Assembly: GCA_012032855.1 (NCBI GenBank)
Contig: JAAUQA010000309.1
Location: 1-5,007 of the forward strand
Length of the DNA stretch: 5,007 nucleotides
Source of the DNA: Candidatus Competibacteraceae bacterium
GTDB lineage: Bacteria; Pseudomonadota; Gammaproteobacteria; Competibacterales; Competibacteraceae
Direction of reading: 5' to 3'
Under the pieces are notes generated by a model that saw only the letters and a program-made list of their open reading frames with translations, ran no database searches and was not told the DNA's origin. The position numbers were made by a program, and so were the translations under genes. Of this stretch, positions 1 through 5,007 are shown one piece after another. Position 1 is the stretch's first letter, and each line of letters begins with the position of its first letter.

Positions 1-1534
1 TAAATCTGATATTTACATTGCAACTGAAGATTCTCAAAGACAAATTGGCGATCTAACAATCACCTTATCTCGTGCCAGGCTTTTAGAAGAACGGCATCGC
101 TTACTGTTAATTACCTTATTATTTGGATTAACTCAATTGGTTGCCGTATTAACTGCAACGGCGGTTGCACTTCGTGCCATTACTAAGCCGCTGGCCAACA
201 TCACTCATGCGATGTTGACCTTATCCAAAAACAAGTCACTCGTTACTGTTCCAGAGTTAGATCGGACTGATCAATTAGGGGAAATGGCCCAGGCAGTAAA
301 GATATTCAAAGACAATGCTGCAGAAAACCAACGTTTGCAAGAGATGGAGGCTCATCGCACCGAAGAGCTGCTGTTAGCACGTGAAGCCGCCGAGGCTGCC
401 AATCAAGCCAAGTCAAAGTTTTTAGCCAATGTCAGCCACGAAATGCGAACGCCGCTGAATGCAATCGTTGGACTCAGTGAGGTAATATTGAATCGATCCA
501 CCAATTATTCACTGCCTGAAGATTTTAAAGATAATATTCACTATATTAACTTAAGCGCGCAGAATTTGTCTGAATTGATCAATAATGTTCTAGATCTATC
601 CAAAATCGAAGCAGGCAAAATCAACACGGTTATTGAACCAACCAATCTACGAAAATTCATAAACGACATTTCGTTTTTGTATCAATTCCAAGCTGCTCAA
701 AAGCAAATCGAATTCAGTCTTGACTATGCGGAAGATTTGCCGGAAACCATACTTACCGATCCGGGCAAACTCAGGCAAGTATTAGTGAATTTAATCATTA
801 ATGCGATCAAATTTACTCCAGAAGGCAAGGCAATTCACTTGAGAATATTCAATGAGCGAAAAAATTTATTTATTCAAGTGATAGACCAAGGGATTGGTAT
901 CCCGGAAGATAGACAACAGGCTATTTTTGAGGATTTCGAACAAGTCGATGGAACCGTGACCCGCCATTACGGCGGGACCGGCTTAGGGCTTGCGATTACG
1001 AACAAATTATTAACCATGCTAGGCGGTACTATTGAGTTGAAAAGCACCTTAGGGGAAGGATCGACCTTTACCGTTAGTCTCCCGCTGTCCAGAGAGCATT
1101 CACTATCGACAAGCACTACGGAGCCGGCACCGGAATGGCAGGACTTTTCCCAAGACAATATCATCCTGGTGGTCGAAGATAACCCGATCAATCAAATCAC
1201 CATAACCGCGCTTTTTGAAGATCTAAACTTATCGGTTCATCTCGCAGATGACGGAGAAAGCGGAGTTGAGAAAACATTGGCACTAAATCCCGATTTGATC
1301 TTCATGGATATTCATATGCCCAAGATGTCAGGTTTCGAAGCCACCAAACAGATTCGCGCACACCCGGAGTTTTCCCATACGCCAATTATTGCGCTTTCGG
1401 CGGATGCATTTACCGAACAACAGGAAGAAGCTTATTCATCGGGCATGTCAGGTTATCTTACTAAACCCATCAATTCAGGTAAATTGATGGCTATATTAAA
1501 ACAATATTTAAGAGTCGCTGCGTCATTGGAATAA
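1..1534 (+). CDS. Hybrid sensor histidine kinase/response regulator (5'-truncated by the window edge)
   Basis: This is an inner-membrane sensor kinase that should autophosphorylate on histidine and pass the phosphate to its own receiver domain. The frame is open from base 2 with no stop, so the gene starts upstream; the TTG at 137 is inside the membrane segment and is not the real start. Numbering from base 2 gives 510 residues. The end of a probable periplasmic sensor (1-33) is followed by a transmembrane helix (about 34-57), a HAMP linker (about 58-112) and a coiled-coil-like stretch. HisKA follows with phospho-acceptor His146 in VSHEMRTPLNA. The ATPase domain has an N-box around Asn267, DQGIGIP near 295 and YGGTGLG near 323. 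The receiver domain (387-505) has the acidic pair at 392-393, phospho-acceptor Asp436 in FMDIHMP, Ser466 and Lys488. All catalytic residues are present. No Hpt domain follows; the gene ends in tandem TAA stops. The signal and partner regulator are unknown. Confidence 0.95.
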   Translation, partial: KSDIYIATEDSQRQIGDLTITLSRARLLEERHRLLLITLLFGLTQLVAVLTATAVALRAITKPLANITHAMLTLSKNKSLVTVPELDRTDQLGEMAQAVKIFKDNAAENQRLQEMEAHRTEELLLAREAAEAANQAKSKFLANVSHEMRTPLNAIVGLSEVILNRSTNYSLPEDFKDNIHYINLSAQNLSELINNVLDLSKIEAGKINTVIEPTNLRKFINDISFLYQFQAAQKQIEFSLDYAEDLPETILTDPGKLRQVLVNLIINAIKFTPEGKAIHLRIFNERKNLFIQVIDQGIGIPEDRQQAIFEDFEQVDGTVTRHYGGTGLGLAITNKLLTMLGGTIELKSTLGEGSTFTVSLPLSREHSLSTSTTEPAPEWQDFSQDNIILVVEDNPINQITITALFEDLNLSVHLADDGESGVEKTLALNPDLIFMDIHMPKMSGFEATKQIRAHPEFSHTPIIALSADAFTEQQEEAYSSGMSGYLTKPINSGKLMAILKQYLRVAASLE

Positions 1535-1578
1535 TAACAACGGTCGTTATCCAAACCGTTTGAACTAAACCGGATTTC

Positions 1579-2478
1579 ATGCAACCGCTTAACCCTCACG
1601 AATCCGCGCGCTTGTTACGTCTTGCCACTACGGCATCAGTATTGACCGCAATCATTTTGATCAGCGGTAAACTCGTTGCGTGGTTGCTGACTGGCTCGGT
1701 CAGTGTATTGGCTTCGCTAGTGGATTCCATGATGGATGCAGCCGCGTCCGTACTTAATCTGCTCGCAGTGCGTTATTCGTTGATTCCACCCGACGCGGAG
1801 CATCGGTTCGGTCACGGCAAAGCGGAGCCCTTGGCCGGACTCGGACAAGCGGCGTTCATCGCCGGTTCTGCAGTTTTTCTGGTGCTACACGCGACTGATC
1901 GATTACTTAATCCTCAGCCGATTAAGGATATTACGGTCGGTGTCGTCGTCATGGTGTTTGCCATCGGCTTTACGCTGGTATTGCTGGCGATCCAGCATTA
2001 CGTGATCAAGCGCACCGCTTCCACGGCAATACGGGCTGATTCTCTGCATTATGCGTCGGATTTGCTCACCAATTGCAGCACGATCGTCGCGCTTGCCCTG
2101 GCGGCTTGGGGTTGGCCGGGCTTGGACCCAATCTTCGGTATCGGAATCGCGGGTTATATCCTTTACAGCGCCTGGCAGATTGGTTACGAAGCCGTACAGT
2201 TGTTGATGGACCGCGAATTGTCTCCGGATGACCAACGGCGTATTGAAGAGATTGCACTACAACAACAGCAGGTACTCGGCATCCACGATCTGAGAACCCG
2301 TCGATCGGGCCAAGCGTATTTTATTCAGCTACACTTGGAACTGGATGCCGATATGCCATTCGTCGAAGCGCATGAAGTCACCAGCACAGTGGACCAGTTG
2401 TTGCGAAATGCGTTTCCCGGGGCGGATGTGATCATTCACCAGGATCCCGTAGAAATCGGCCGAGATCCTGTTTCATGA
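1579..2478 (+). CDS. fieF: Cation diffusion facilitator, FieF/YiiP type (Fe2+/Zn2+ : H+ antiporter)
   Basis: This inner-membrane exporter removes divalent metal from the cytoplasm in exchange for protons. It has 299 residues, nearly the length of E. coli FieF (300), and matches it along the whole chain as I recall it. Six membrane helices span roughly residues 15-205, followed by a cytoplasmic domain. The YiiP metal sites are intact with a constant +4 offset: site A Asp49, Asp53, His157, Asp161; site B Asp72, His75, His79; site C His236, His252, His265, His287, Asp289. The DD-HD composition of site A fits Zn2+/Cd2+/Fe2+ transport, but which metal matters in vivo cannot be read here. The ATG at 1579 is preceded only by a weak GGA at 1572-1574. 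It lies 44 bp after the kinase gene on the same strand, so co-transcription is possible. Its TGA overlaps the end of the convergent nqrM gene. Confidence 0.96.
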   Translation: MQPLNPHESARLLRLATTASVLTAIILISGKLVAWLLTGSVSVLASLVDSMMDAAASVLNLLAVRYSLIPPDAEHRFGHGKAEPLAGLGQAAFIAGSAVFLVLHATDRLLNPQPIKDITVGVVVMVFAIGFTLVLLAIQHYVIKRTASTAIRADSLHYASDLLTNCSTIVALALAAWGWPGLDPIFGIGIAGYILYSAWQIGYEAVQLLMDRELSPDDQRRIEEIALQQQQVLGIHDLRTRRSGQAYFIQLHLELDADMPFVEAHEVTSTVDQLLRNAFPGADVIIHQDPVEIGRDPVS

Positions 2479-2667
2479 CTGGTTATCAGCCGCGGCCAGC
2501 ATCGCGCGCCTCGCCTCACAAGGGTCGTCACAGGCGCATTCGAAGCCTTTGAAGTTATTTAATCCACCACAGCTTCCTTTGATCGGTTCGCGCTTGAAAA
2601 CGACGCCAATAGCCATGCCGGTGACGGCAATCAACATCAGCACAAAAGTCATTAGCCAAATGGTCAT
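2473..2667 (-). CDS. nqrM: NqrM, Na+-translocating NADH:quinone oxidoreductase maturation protein
   Basis: The encoded protein has 64 residues. One N-terminal membrane helix (about 4-23) is followed by KREPIKGSCGGL and a cysteine-rich tail, FECACDDPCEARR, with Cys33, Cys44, Cys46 and Cys50. This arrangement is the signature of the DUF539/NqrM family. NqrM is known to be required for assembly of active Na+-NQR and is thought to help deliver iron to the metal site between NqrD and NqrE. The ATG at 2667 has a GAGGTG Shine-Dalgarno (2672-2677) four bases upstream. The gene usually sits near nqr or apbE; here it stands alone, convergent with fieF. Both genes end inside the palindrome TCATGA (2473-2478), overlapping by six bases. 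The tail after the last cysteine (residues 51-64) seems slightly longer than the homologues I remember. The family call is strong despite the short length. Confidence 0.92.
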   Translation of the reverse strand: MTIWLMTFVLMLIAVTGMAIGVVFKREPIKGSCGGLNNFKGFECACDDPCEARRAMLAAADNQS

Positions 2668-2671
2668 TACA

Positions 2672-2677
2672 CACCTC
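2672..2677 (-). promoter_or_regulatory. Ribosome-binding site of nqrM
   Basis: GAGGTG read on the minus strand lies four bases before the ATG at 2667. It supports translation of this very short gene from that start. Confidence 0.7.
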
Positions 2678-2717
2678 TATCTCAATCTGGGGCCGGGCTT
2701 CGGCAAGCCGATCCAGG

Positions 2718-2723
2718 TATAAT
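2718..2723 (+). promoter_or_regulatory. Candidate -10 box for the secreted-protein gene
   Basis: A perfect TATAAT sits 31 bases before the ATG at 2755. At 17-bp spacing the -35 position (2695-2700, GGGCTT) is a poor match to TTGACA, so the promoter may need an activator or another sigma factor. A CGGC-AA-GCCG inverted repeat (2701-2710) lies between the two positions. A start near 2730 would leave a leader of about 25 bases that contains the ribosome-binding site. This is inference from the motif only. Confidence 0.45.
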
Positions 2724-2738
2724 AGTCTACTCTACCAT

Positions 2739-2746
2739 GAGGGGAG
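2739..2746 (+). promoter_or_regulatory. Ribosome-binding site that decides the start at 2755
   Basis: The purine-rich GAGGGGAG is eight bases before the ATG at 2755. An in-frame ATG at 2737 overlaps this site, has no ribosome-binding site of its own and would add MRGVYP before a standard signal peptide. The downstream start is therefore preferred. Confidence 0.75.
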
Positions 2747-2754
2747 TTTATCCG

Positions 2755-3720
2755 ATGAAAAGAATCGTTCTGCTTTCCTTGCTCAGCCTGCTTTCCATGC
2801 TCAGTCTGTTCTCCTTGCATGTTCATTCCGCGGTCAACGAGGCTATCGTCTTGATGGTGGAAGAACCACTCAATGGCAGTGTGTATTCCGGCGTTTCCAA
2901 CGTGCGTGGATTTGCCACCGGACCCATTGAAATCAAACGGGTTGAACTGGATGTCGACGGTCAATTCGTTACCGATGGCGCCTTTGGGCGGTCGGCGCGC
3001 GATGTGGGCGCAGCGTTTCCCGATTTTCCCGGCGCCGATCAGTCCGGATTTTCGCTTGCCTTCAACTACTCGAATCTGACGGTCGGTGGACACACCATGA
3101 CCTTGCGGGCCGTGGATGTCAACGACGACACCAAAGAGATGACCGTGATGTTTACCGTCACTCGCTTCGAGAACAGCTTTATACCCGATCCGGCGAGTGT
3201 GAGACTGGAAGGCGCAGCGCTATCCAGTGACGGCGCCTCCATCTTCATAGACGGTGTGCTCGCTGAAGGACAACGCTATGACCTGCGTTTGGATTGGCGC
3301 ACCGCCAGCCAGGATTATGACATCGCTCAAATTGTCCGCAACGATGGTAATGGCGGTGGTCCCGTTTCCGACATTACTCCGGGTTTGTGGCGAGGCACAG
3401 GCGTTTGTTTCAATGTCTCAGCTGACGGCTCAAAACTCACCGCTGAAGGCAGTTTGTGCGATAACGGCAACGCGTTGGATATAGAAATCGATAACCCGGC
3501 CGGCGCAAACTGTGATCTCGAAGTGAATACCCAAGACGATATCCCGCTGATAGCGCAAGGCGATGTGGTGGTTTTTTCCTATACCGATGCTAGCCCTGGC
3601 CGGGACGTTGAAAGCGCCACGGGCACTTTCACTTCAGCCACTTCCGCAACAGGAGTTGCTGTGGAAATCAACGGCATAGTGCCTTGCACAAGCGATTGGA
3701 CAGCAACGCCCAGCTCATAA
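2755..3720 (+). CDS. Secreted protein with Ig-like domain and cysteine-containing C-terminal domain, function unknown
   Basis: This is a 321-residue exported protein. Starting at the ATG at 2755 gives a signal peptide: MKR, a leucine/serine-rich hydrophobic core (4-21) and a probable cleavage near residues 25-26 (VHSA). The mature part begins with an Ig-like beta domain (about 35-137). It carries the pattern PLNGSVYSGVSNVRGFA, then VDG, then SARDVGAAFPDFPGADQSGF and GGHTMTLRAVD, which is common in bacterial extracellular Ig-like modules. A second beta-rich segment (about 145-195) leads to a glycine linker and PGLWRGTGVCFNVS. The C-terminal domain (about 205-321) has Cys218, Cys235, Cys253 and Cys311, which could form two disulfides in the periplasm. 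There is no catalytic motif, LPXTG, lipobox or obvious outer-membrane anchor. It is divergent from nqrM and nearly abuts yajQ. A binding or adhesion role is only a guess; I do not recognise a named gene. Confidence 0.88.
   Translation: MKRIVLLSLLSLLSMLSLFSLHVHSAVNEAIVLMVEEPLNGSVYSGVSNVRGFATGPIEIKRVELDVDGQFVTDGAFGRSARDVGAAFPDFPGADQSGFSLAFNYSNLTVGGHTMTLRAVDVNDDTKEMTVMFTVTRFENSFIPDPASVRLEGAALSSDGASIFIDGVLAEGQRYDLRLDWRTASQDYDIAQIVRNDGNGGGPVSDITPGLWRGTGVCFNVSADGSKLTAEGSLCDNGNALDIEIDNPAGANCDLEVNTQDDIPLIAQGDVVVFSYTDASPGRDVESATGTFTSATSATGVAVEINGIVPCTSDWTATPSS
2770..2823 (+). repeat. 18-bp imperfect tandem repeat inside the signal-peptide coding region
   Basis: Copies start at 2770, 2788 and 2806. 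The first two differ at 2 of 18 positions and the third is degenerate (about 11 of 18 matching the first). Each unit encodes six residues of the hydrophobic core (LLSLLS, LLSMLS, then LFSLHV), so a change in copy number would keep the frame and change only the length of the signal peptide core. Confidence 0.7.
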
Positions 3721-3731
3721 CGTGACACGTT
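3719..3731. repeat. 13-bp palindrome between convergent genes
   Basis: AACGTG-A-CACGTT is a perfect dyad with a one-base centre. It overlaps the TAA stop of the secreted-protein gene and fills most of the 14-bp gap to the yajQ stop. There is no T-run on either side, so it is not a standard terminator. As RNA it could form only a 4-bp stem with a 5-base loop. Confidence 0.5.
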
Positions 3732-3734
3732 GCC

Positions 3735-4217
3735 TCAATCTCGGAAGTTGCTGAACTGCAGCGGCAGATCCAAATCGGTTTCTTTAAGCAATGCGATGGC
3801 CGCTTGCAGATCGTCCCGTTTTTTGCCGGTGATCCGGACCTGGTCGCCTTGAATTGCAGCTTGTACTTTCAGTTTGCTGTTTTTAATCAGCTTGACCATC
3901 TTGCGGCCCAAGTCAGTATCAATGCCTTGGCGAACGGTAAAGGATTGGCGCGCTGTCTTGCCGCTAGCTTCCAGCGCGCCGGCTTTTAAAGTACCCAGAT
4001 CGATACCGCGCTTGGCCAGTTTCTGATACAGAATGTCCGTCATCTGTTGAATCTGAAATTCGCTCTCGGCGTGGAGAATCAAGGTGTTTTCGGTCTGCTC
4101 CACACGGGCATCCGCACCCTTGAAATCATAACGATTGGTGACTTCGCGATTAGTCTGATCGACCGCGTTGCTGAGCTCATGAGCATTCACTTCTGAGACT
4201 ACATCAAAAGAGGGCAT
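3735..4217 (-). CDS. yajQ: YajQ family nucleotide-binding (c-di-GMP-binding) protein
   Basis: This cytoplasmic protein has 160 residues, matching the usual 160-163. It begins with the family signature MPSFDVVSEV, followed by NRYDFKG, the LHAESEFQIQQM segment and SGKTARQSFTVRQGID. It ends with KLKVQAAIQGDQVRITGKKRDDLQ-type sequence and LPLQFSNFRD. The family has a duplicated ferredoxin-like fold. Homologues bind nucleotides, and the Xanthomonas and Pseudomonas members have been reported to bind cyclic di-GMP and act with a transcription factor. The role in this organism is inferred from the family. The start is set at 4217, not at the in-frame upstream ATG at 4244, because homologues begin MPSFD and GGAG (4224-4227) is six bases before it. 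The broken membrane-protein gene ends 49 bp upstream on the same strand, so the two could share a transcript. Confidence 0.97.
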   Translation of the reverse strand: MPSFDVVSEVNAHELSNAVDQTNREVTNRYDFKGADARVEQTENTLILHAESEFQIQQMTDILYQKLAKRGIDLGTLKAGALEASGKTARQSFTVRQGIDTDLGRKMVKLIKNSKLKVQAAIQGDQVRITGKKRDDLQAAIALLKETDLDLPLQFSNFRD

Positions 4218-4223
4218 AGGCAA

Positions 4224-4227
4224 CTCC
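4224..4227 (-). promoter_or_regulatory. Ribosome-binding site that decides the yajQ start
   Basis: GGAG on the minus strand is six bases before the ATG at 4217. It supports the MPSFD start over the in-frame ATG at 4244, which would add nine residues absent from the family. Confidence 0.65.
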
Positions 4228-4266
4228 GCAAAAATGAAAGGCATATCCTACAACGCTCAGCAGAAA

Positions 4267-4745
4267 CTAAGGCGTAACGACGGTAAAAAAATCCGACATA
4301 TACCGATGACCGTCATCAATTTCGACGGTGATCCGCCAGTCCGTCCGTCCGTTGCTGCAGACCGGCAACATCGCTTGCCCCCGCCATGTTCTCGGGTCTT
4401 GTTGTTCAAGCATCAATCGGTTTAAGCCCATGTTCATGCCAACCATAGAAAACTAACGGTGATGCGATTTATCGAGGACAAAACCACCGACTCATCCAAT
4501 TGTAACGTCACTGGGAAAGGGGTAAGAACACGCACCGGTCCTTGCAACGATAGGCTGATACTGACTCCCTCACCACGAGCAACACAAGTCGCTAGAGCCG
4601 GATCGCAGTTGATTTCACTAATCAGAATCACAGCTGGGTTTAACGGTTTATCCTCATGCCAAATAGATAGACGAGGATAAAGCCAGCCGCCGGCAAGGCC
4701 GAATAGAAACAGCGCGGTTAGCGTGATGCGTATGGGAATGCTCAT
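4267..4745 (-). pseudogene. Small membrane-anchored protein, interrupted by a one-base frameshift
   Basis: The first frame (ATG at 4745) runs 103 codons to a TGA at 4434-4436. After ITVSF (residue 99) it turns into an apparent out-of-frame tail (LWLA). From about 4451 the other frame continues with SMVGMNMGLNR, WRGQAMLPVC, NGRTDWRITVEIDDG and FFTVVTP to a TAG at 4267-4269. Restoring one base in the T4 run of the coding strand (A4 at 4449-4452) fuses them into a 159-residue protein. It has one N-terminal membrane helix (about 5-22), Cys47 and Cys54, a beta-rich extracytoplasmic domain, an MVGMNMG motif and Cys130. I recall similar short anchored proteins in gammaproteobacteria with a VSVDFSMVGMDMG-like core, somewhat like FixH/YtkA domains, but no established function. 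Whether the break is a real mutation, a sequencing error or a recoding site cannot be decided here. The ribosome-binding site is weak (GGA six bases before the ATG). Confidence 0.85.
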
Positions 4746-4793
4746 CTTTAATCCGGTTCGAGAGCAAACAAAGCGTACCTTATGACTATTAGA

Positions 4794-4820
4794 ACTTACA
4801 CAAACTCAGGGTGTGTAAGT
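4794..4820. repeat. Inverted repeat with 9-bp arms in the divergent intergenic region
   Basis: ACTTACACA (4794-4802) and TGTGTAAGT (4812-4820) are perfect inverted arms around a 9-base centre. The dyad lies 49 bp upstream of the broken membrane-protein gene and 80 bp upstream of recC. There is no T-run and both flanking genes point away, so an operator for a dimeric regulator is more plausible than a terminator. A hairpin in an untranslated leader is also possible. Confidence 0.6.
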
Positions 4821-4856
4821 CCTGACGATGAAAGACTCGTAAGAATAATCCATTGC

Positions 4857-4885
4857 ATGTCACAATGCGCGTGCGTCTTTATAAA
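4857..4885 (+). promoter_or_regulatory. Candidate sigma-70-type promoter for recC
   Basis: ATGTCA (4857-4862, four of six matches to TTGACA) and TATAAA (4880-4885, five of six to TATAAT) are separated by exactly 17 bp. The expected start near 4892 would leave a leader of only about eight bases, consistent with the absence of a visible ribosome-binding site before the ATG at 4900. This is inference from motif matching only. Confidence 0.35.
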
Positions 4886-4899
4886 CTGTCAACATCGCC

Positions 4900-5007
4900 A
4901 TGCTTCGCATCCACCACAGCAACCGCACGGAACGCCTGATCGCTGCTCTGGCTGAAACCCTCCGCACGCCGCTGGATGACTGGTTGACGCCGGAAGTCGT
5001 GATCATT
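4900..5007 (+). CDS. recC: Exodeoxyribonuclease V gamma subunit RecC (N-terminal 36 codons only)
   Basis: RecC is the large scaffold subunit of the RecBCD helicase-nuclease, which processes double-strand DNA ends for recombination and recognises Chi. Only the first 36 residues are in the window; the frame is open to the last base. They read MLRIHHSNRTERLIAAL, then LDDWLTPEVVII, which matches the RecC N-terminus (E. coli begins MLRVYHSNRLDVL and reaches a MILVQS strand at the same place). The ATG at 4900 fits the family start, although no clear Shine-Dalgarno precedes it. In gammaproteobacteria recC usually precedes recB and recD, so those genes are expected to the right. The identification rests on a short segment, but the MLRxxHSNR start is characteristic. 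Confidence 0.88.
   Translation, partial: MLRIHHSNRTERLIAALAETLRTPLDDWLTPEVVII

Noticed and set aside
137..1534. TTG at 137 as the start of the histidine kinase
   Set aside because: The frame is open back to base 2 with plausible protein sequence, and 137 lies within the transmembrane helix. The gene starts outside the window.
1539..1560. Inverted repeat AACGGT...ACCGTT after the kinase gene as a terminator
   Set aside because: Six-base arms around a 10-base loop with no following T-run do not make a convincing intrinsic terminator.
1903..2257. Minus-strand frames of 63 and 110 codons inside fieF
   Set aside because: They are shadows of a strongly conserved coding gene, with low-complexity charged sequence and no recognisable motif.
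2737..2754. ATG at 2737 as the start of the secreted-protein gene
   Set aside because: It overlaps the ribosome-binding site of the better ATG at 2755 and would put MRGVYP ahead of a standard signal peptide.
2677..3093. A 138-codon minus-strand frame opposite the secreted-protein gene
   Set aside because: It is antisense to the signal peptide and Ig-like domain, covers the promoter region and has glutamine/glycine-rich sequence typical of shadow frames.
4218..4244. N-terminal extension of YajQ from the ATG at 4244
   Set aside because: YajQ proteins begin MPSFD, and a GGAG site supports the start at 4217.
4285..4291. A7 run as a second frameshift site in the broken membrane-protein gene
   Set aside because: The downstream frame reads through it coherently (DFFTVV) to the TAG at 4267, so no change is needed there.
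4234..4425. A 63-codon + strand frame opposite the broken membrane-protein gene
   Set aside because: It is antisense to the conserved second frame of that gene, has no ribosome-binding site and shows no protein-like features.

Overview
The window looks like chromosomal DNA from a gammaproteobacterium. FieF, YajQ and RecC homologues of the gammaproteobacterial type and an NqrM-type small protein (Na+-translocating NADH:quinone oxidoreductase maturation) point the same way. I cannot name a genus. It is mostly housekeeping and membrane-related genes. I see no mobile element, CRISPR array, tRNA or rRNA.

Layout, left to right. (1) The 3' part of a membrane-bound hybrid sensor histidine kinase on the + strand (1-1534). 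Its 5' end lies outside the window, and it is visibly more AT-rich than its neighbours. (2) A complete fieF-like cation-efflux transporter (+, 1579-2478) follows after 44 bp. (3) A 64-residue nqrM gene (-, 2473-2667) converges on fieF, and their stop codons share one TCATGA palindrome. (4) A secreted two-domain protein of unknown function (+, 2755-3720), divergent from nqrM, has a TATAAT box and a strong ribosome-binding site. (5) yajQ (-, 3735-4217) converges on it with only 14 bp between. (6) Upstream of yajQ on the same strand is a small membrane-anchored protein gene (-, 4267-4745). A one-base frameshift at an A4 run (T4 on the coding strand, 4449-4452) breaks its frame. Restoring one base gives a coherent 159-residue protein. 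(7) A 154-bp divergent intergenic region with a 9-bp-arm inverted repeat leads to (8) the first 36 codons of recC (+, 4900 to the window end).

The genes do not form one evident pathway. The kinase and fieF are co-directional and close, so they may be co-transcribed, but the kinase ligand cannot be read from this fragment. NqrM implies that a Na+-NQR complex is encoded elsewhere in the genome. recC probably opens a recBCD locus running out of the window. The observations most worth following up are the frameshifted gene, the inverted repeat between it and recC, and the tandemly repeated signal peptide of the secreted protein. I found no convincing evidence of a previously undescribed multi-gene system.
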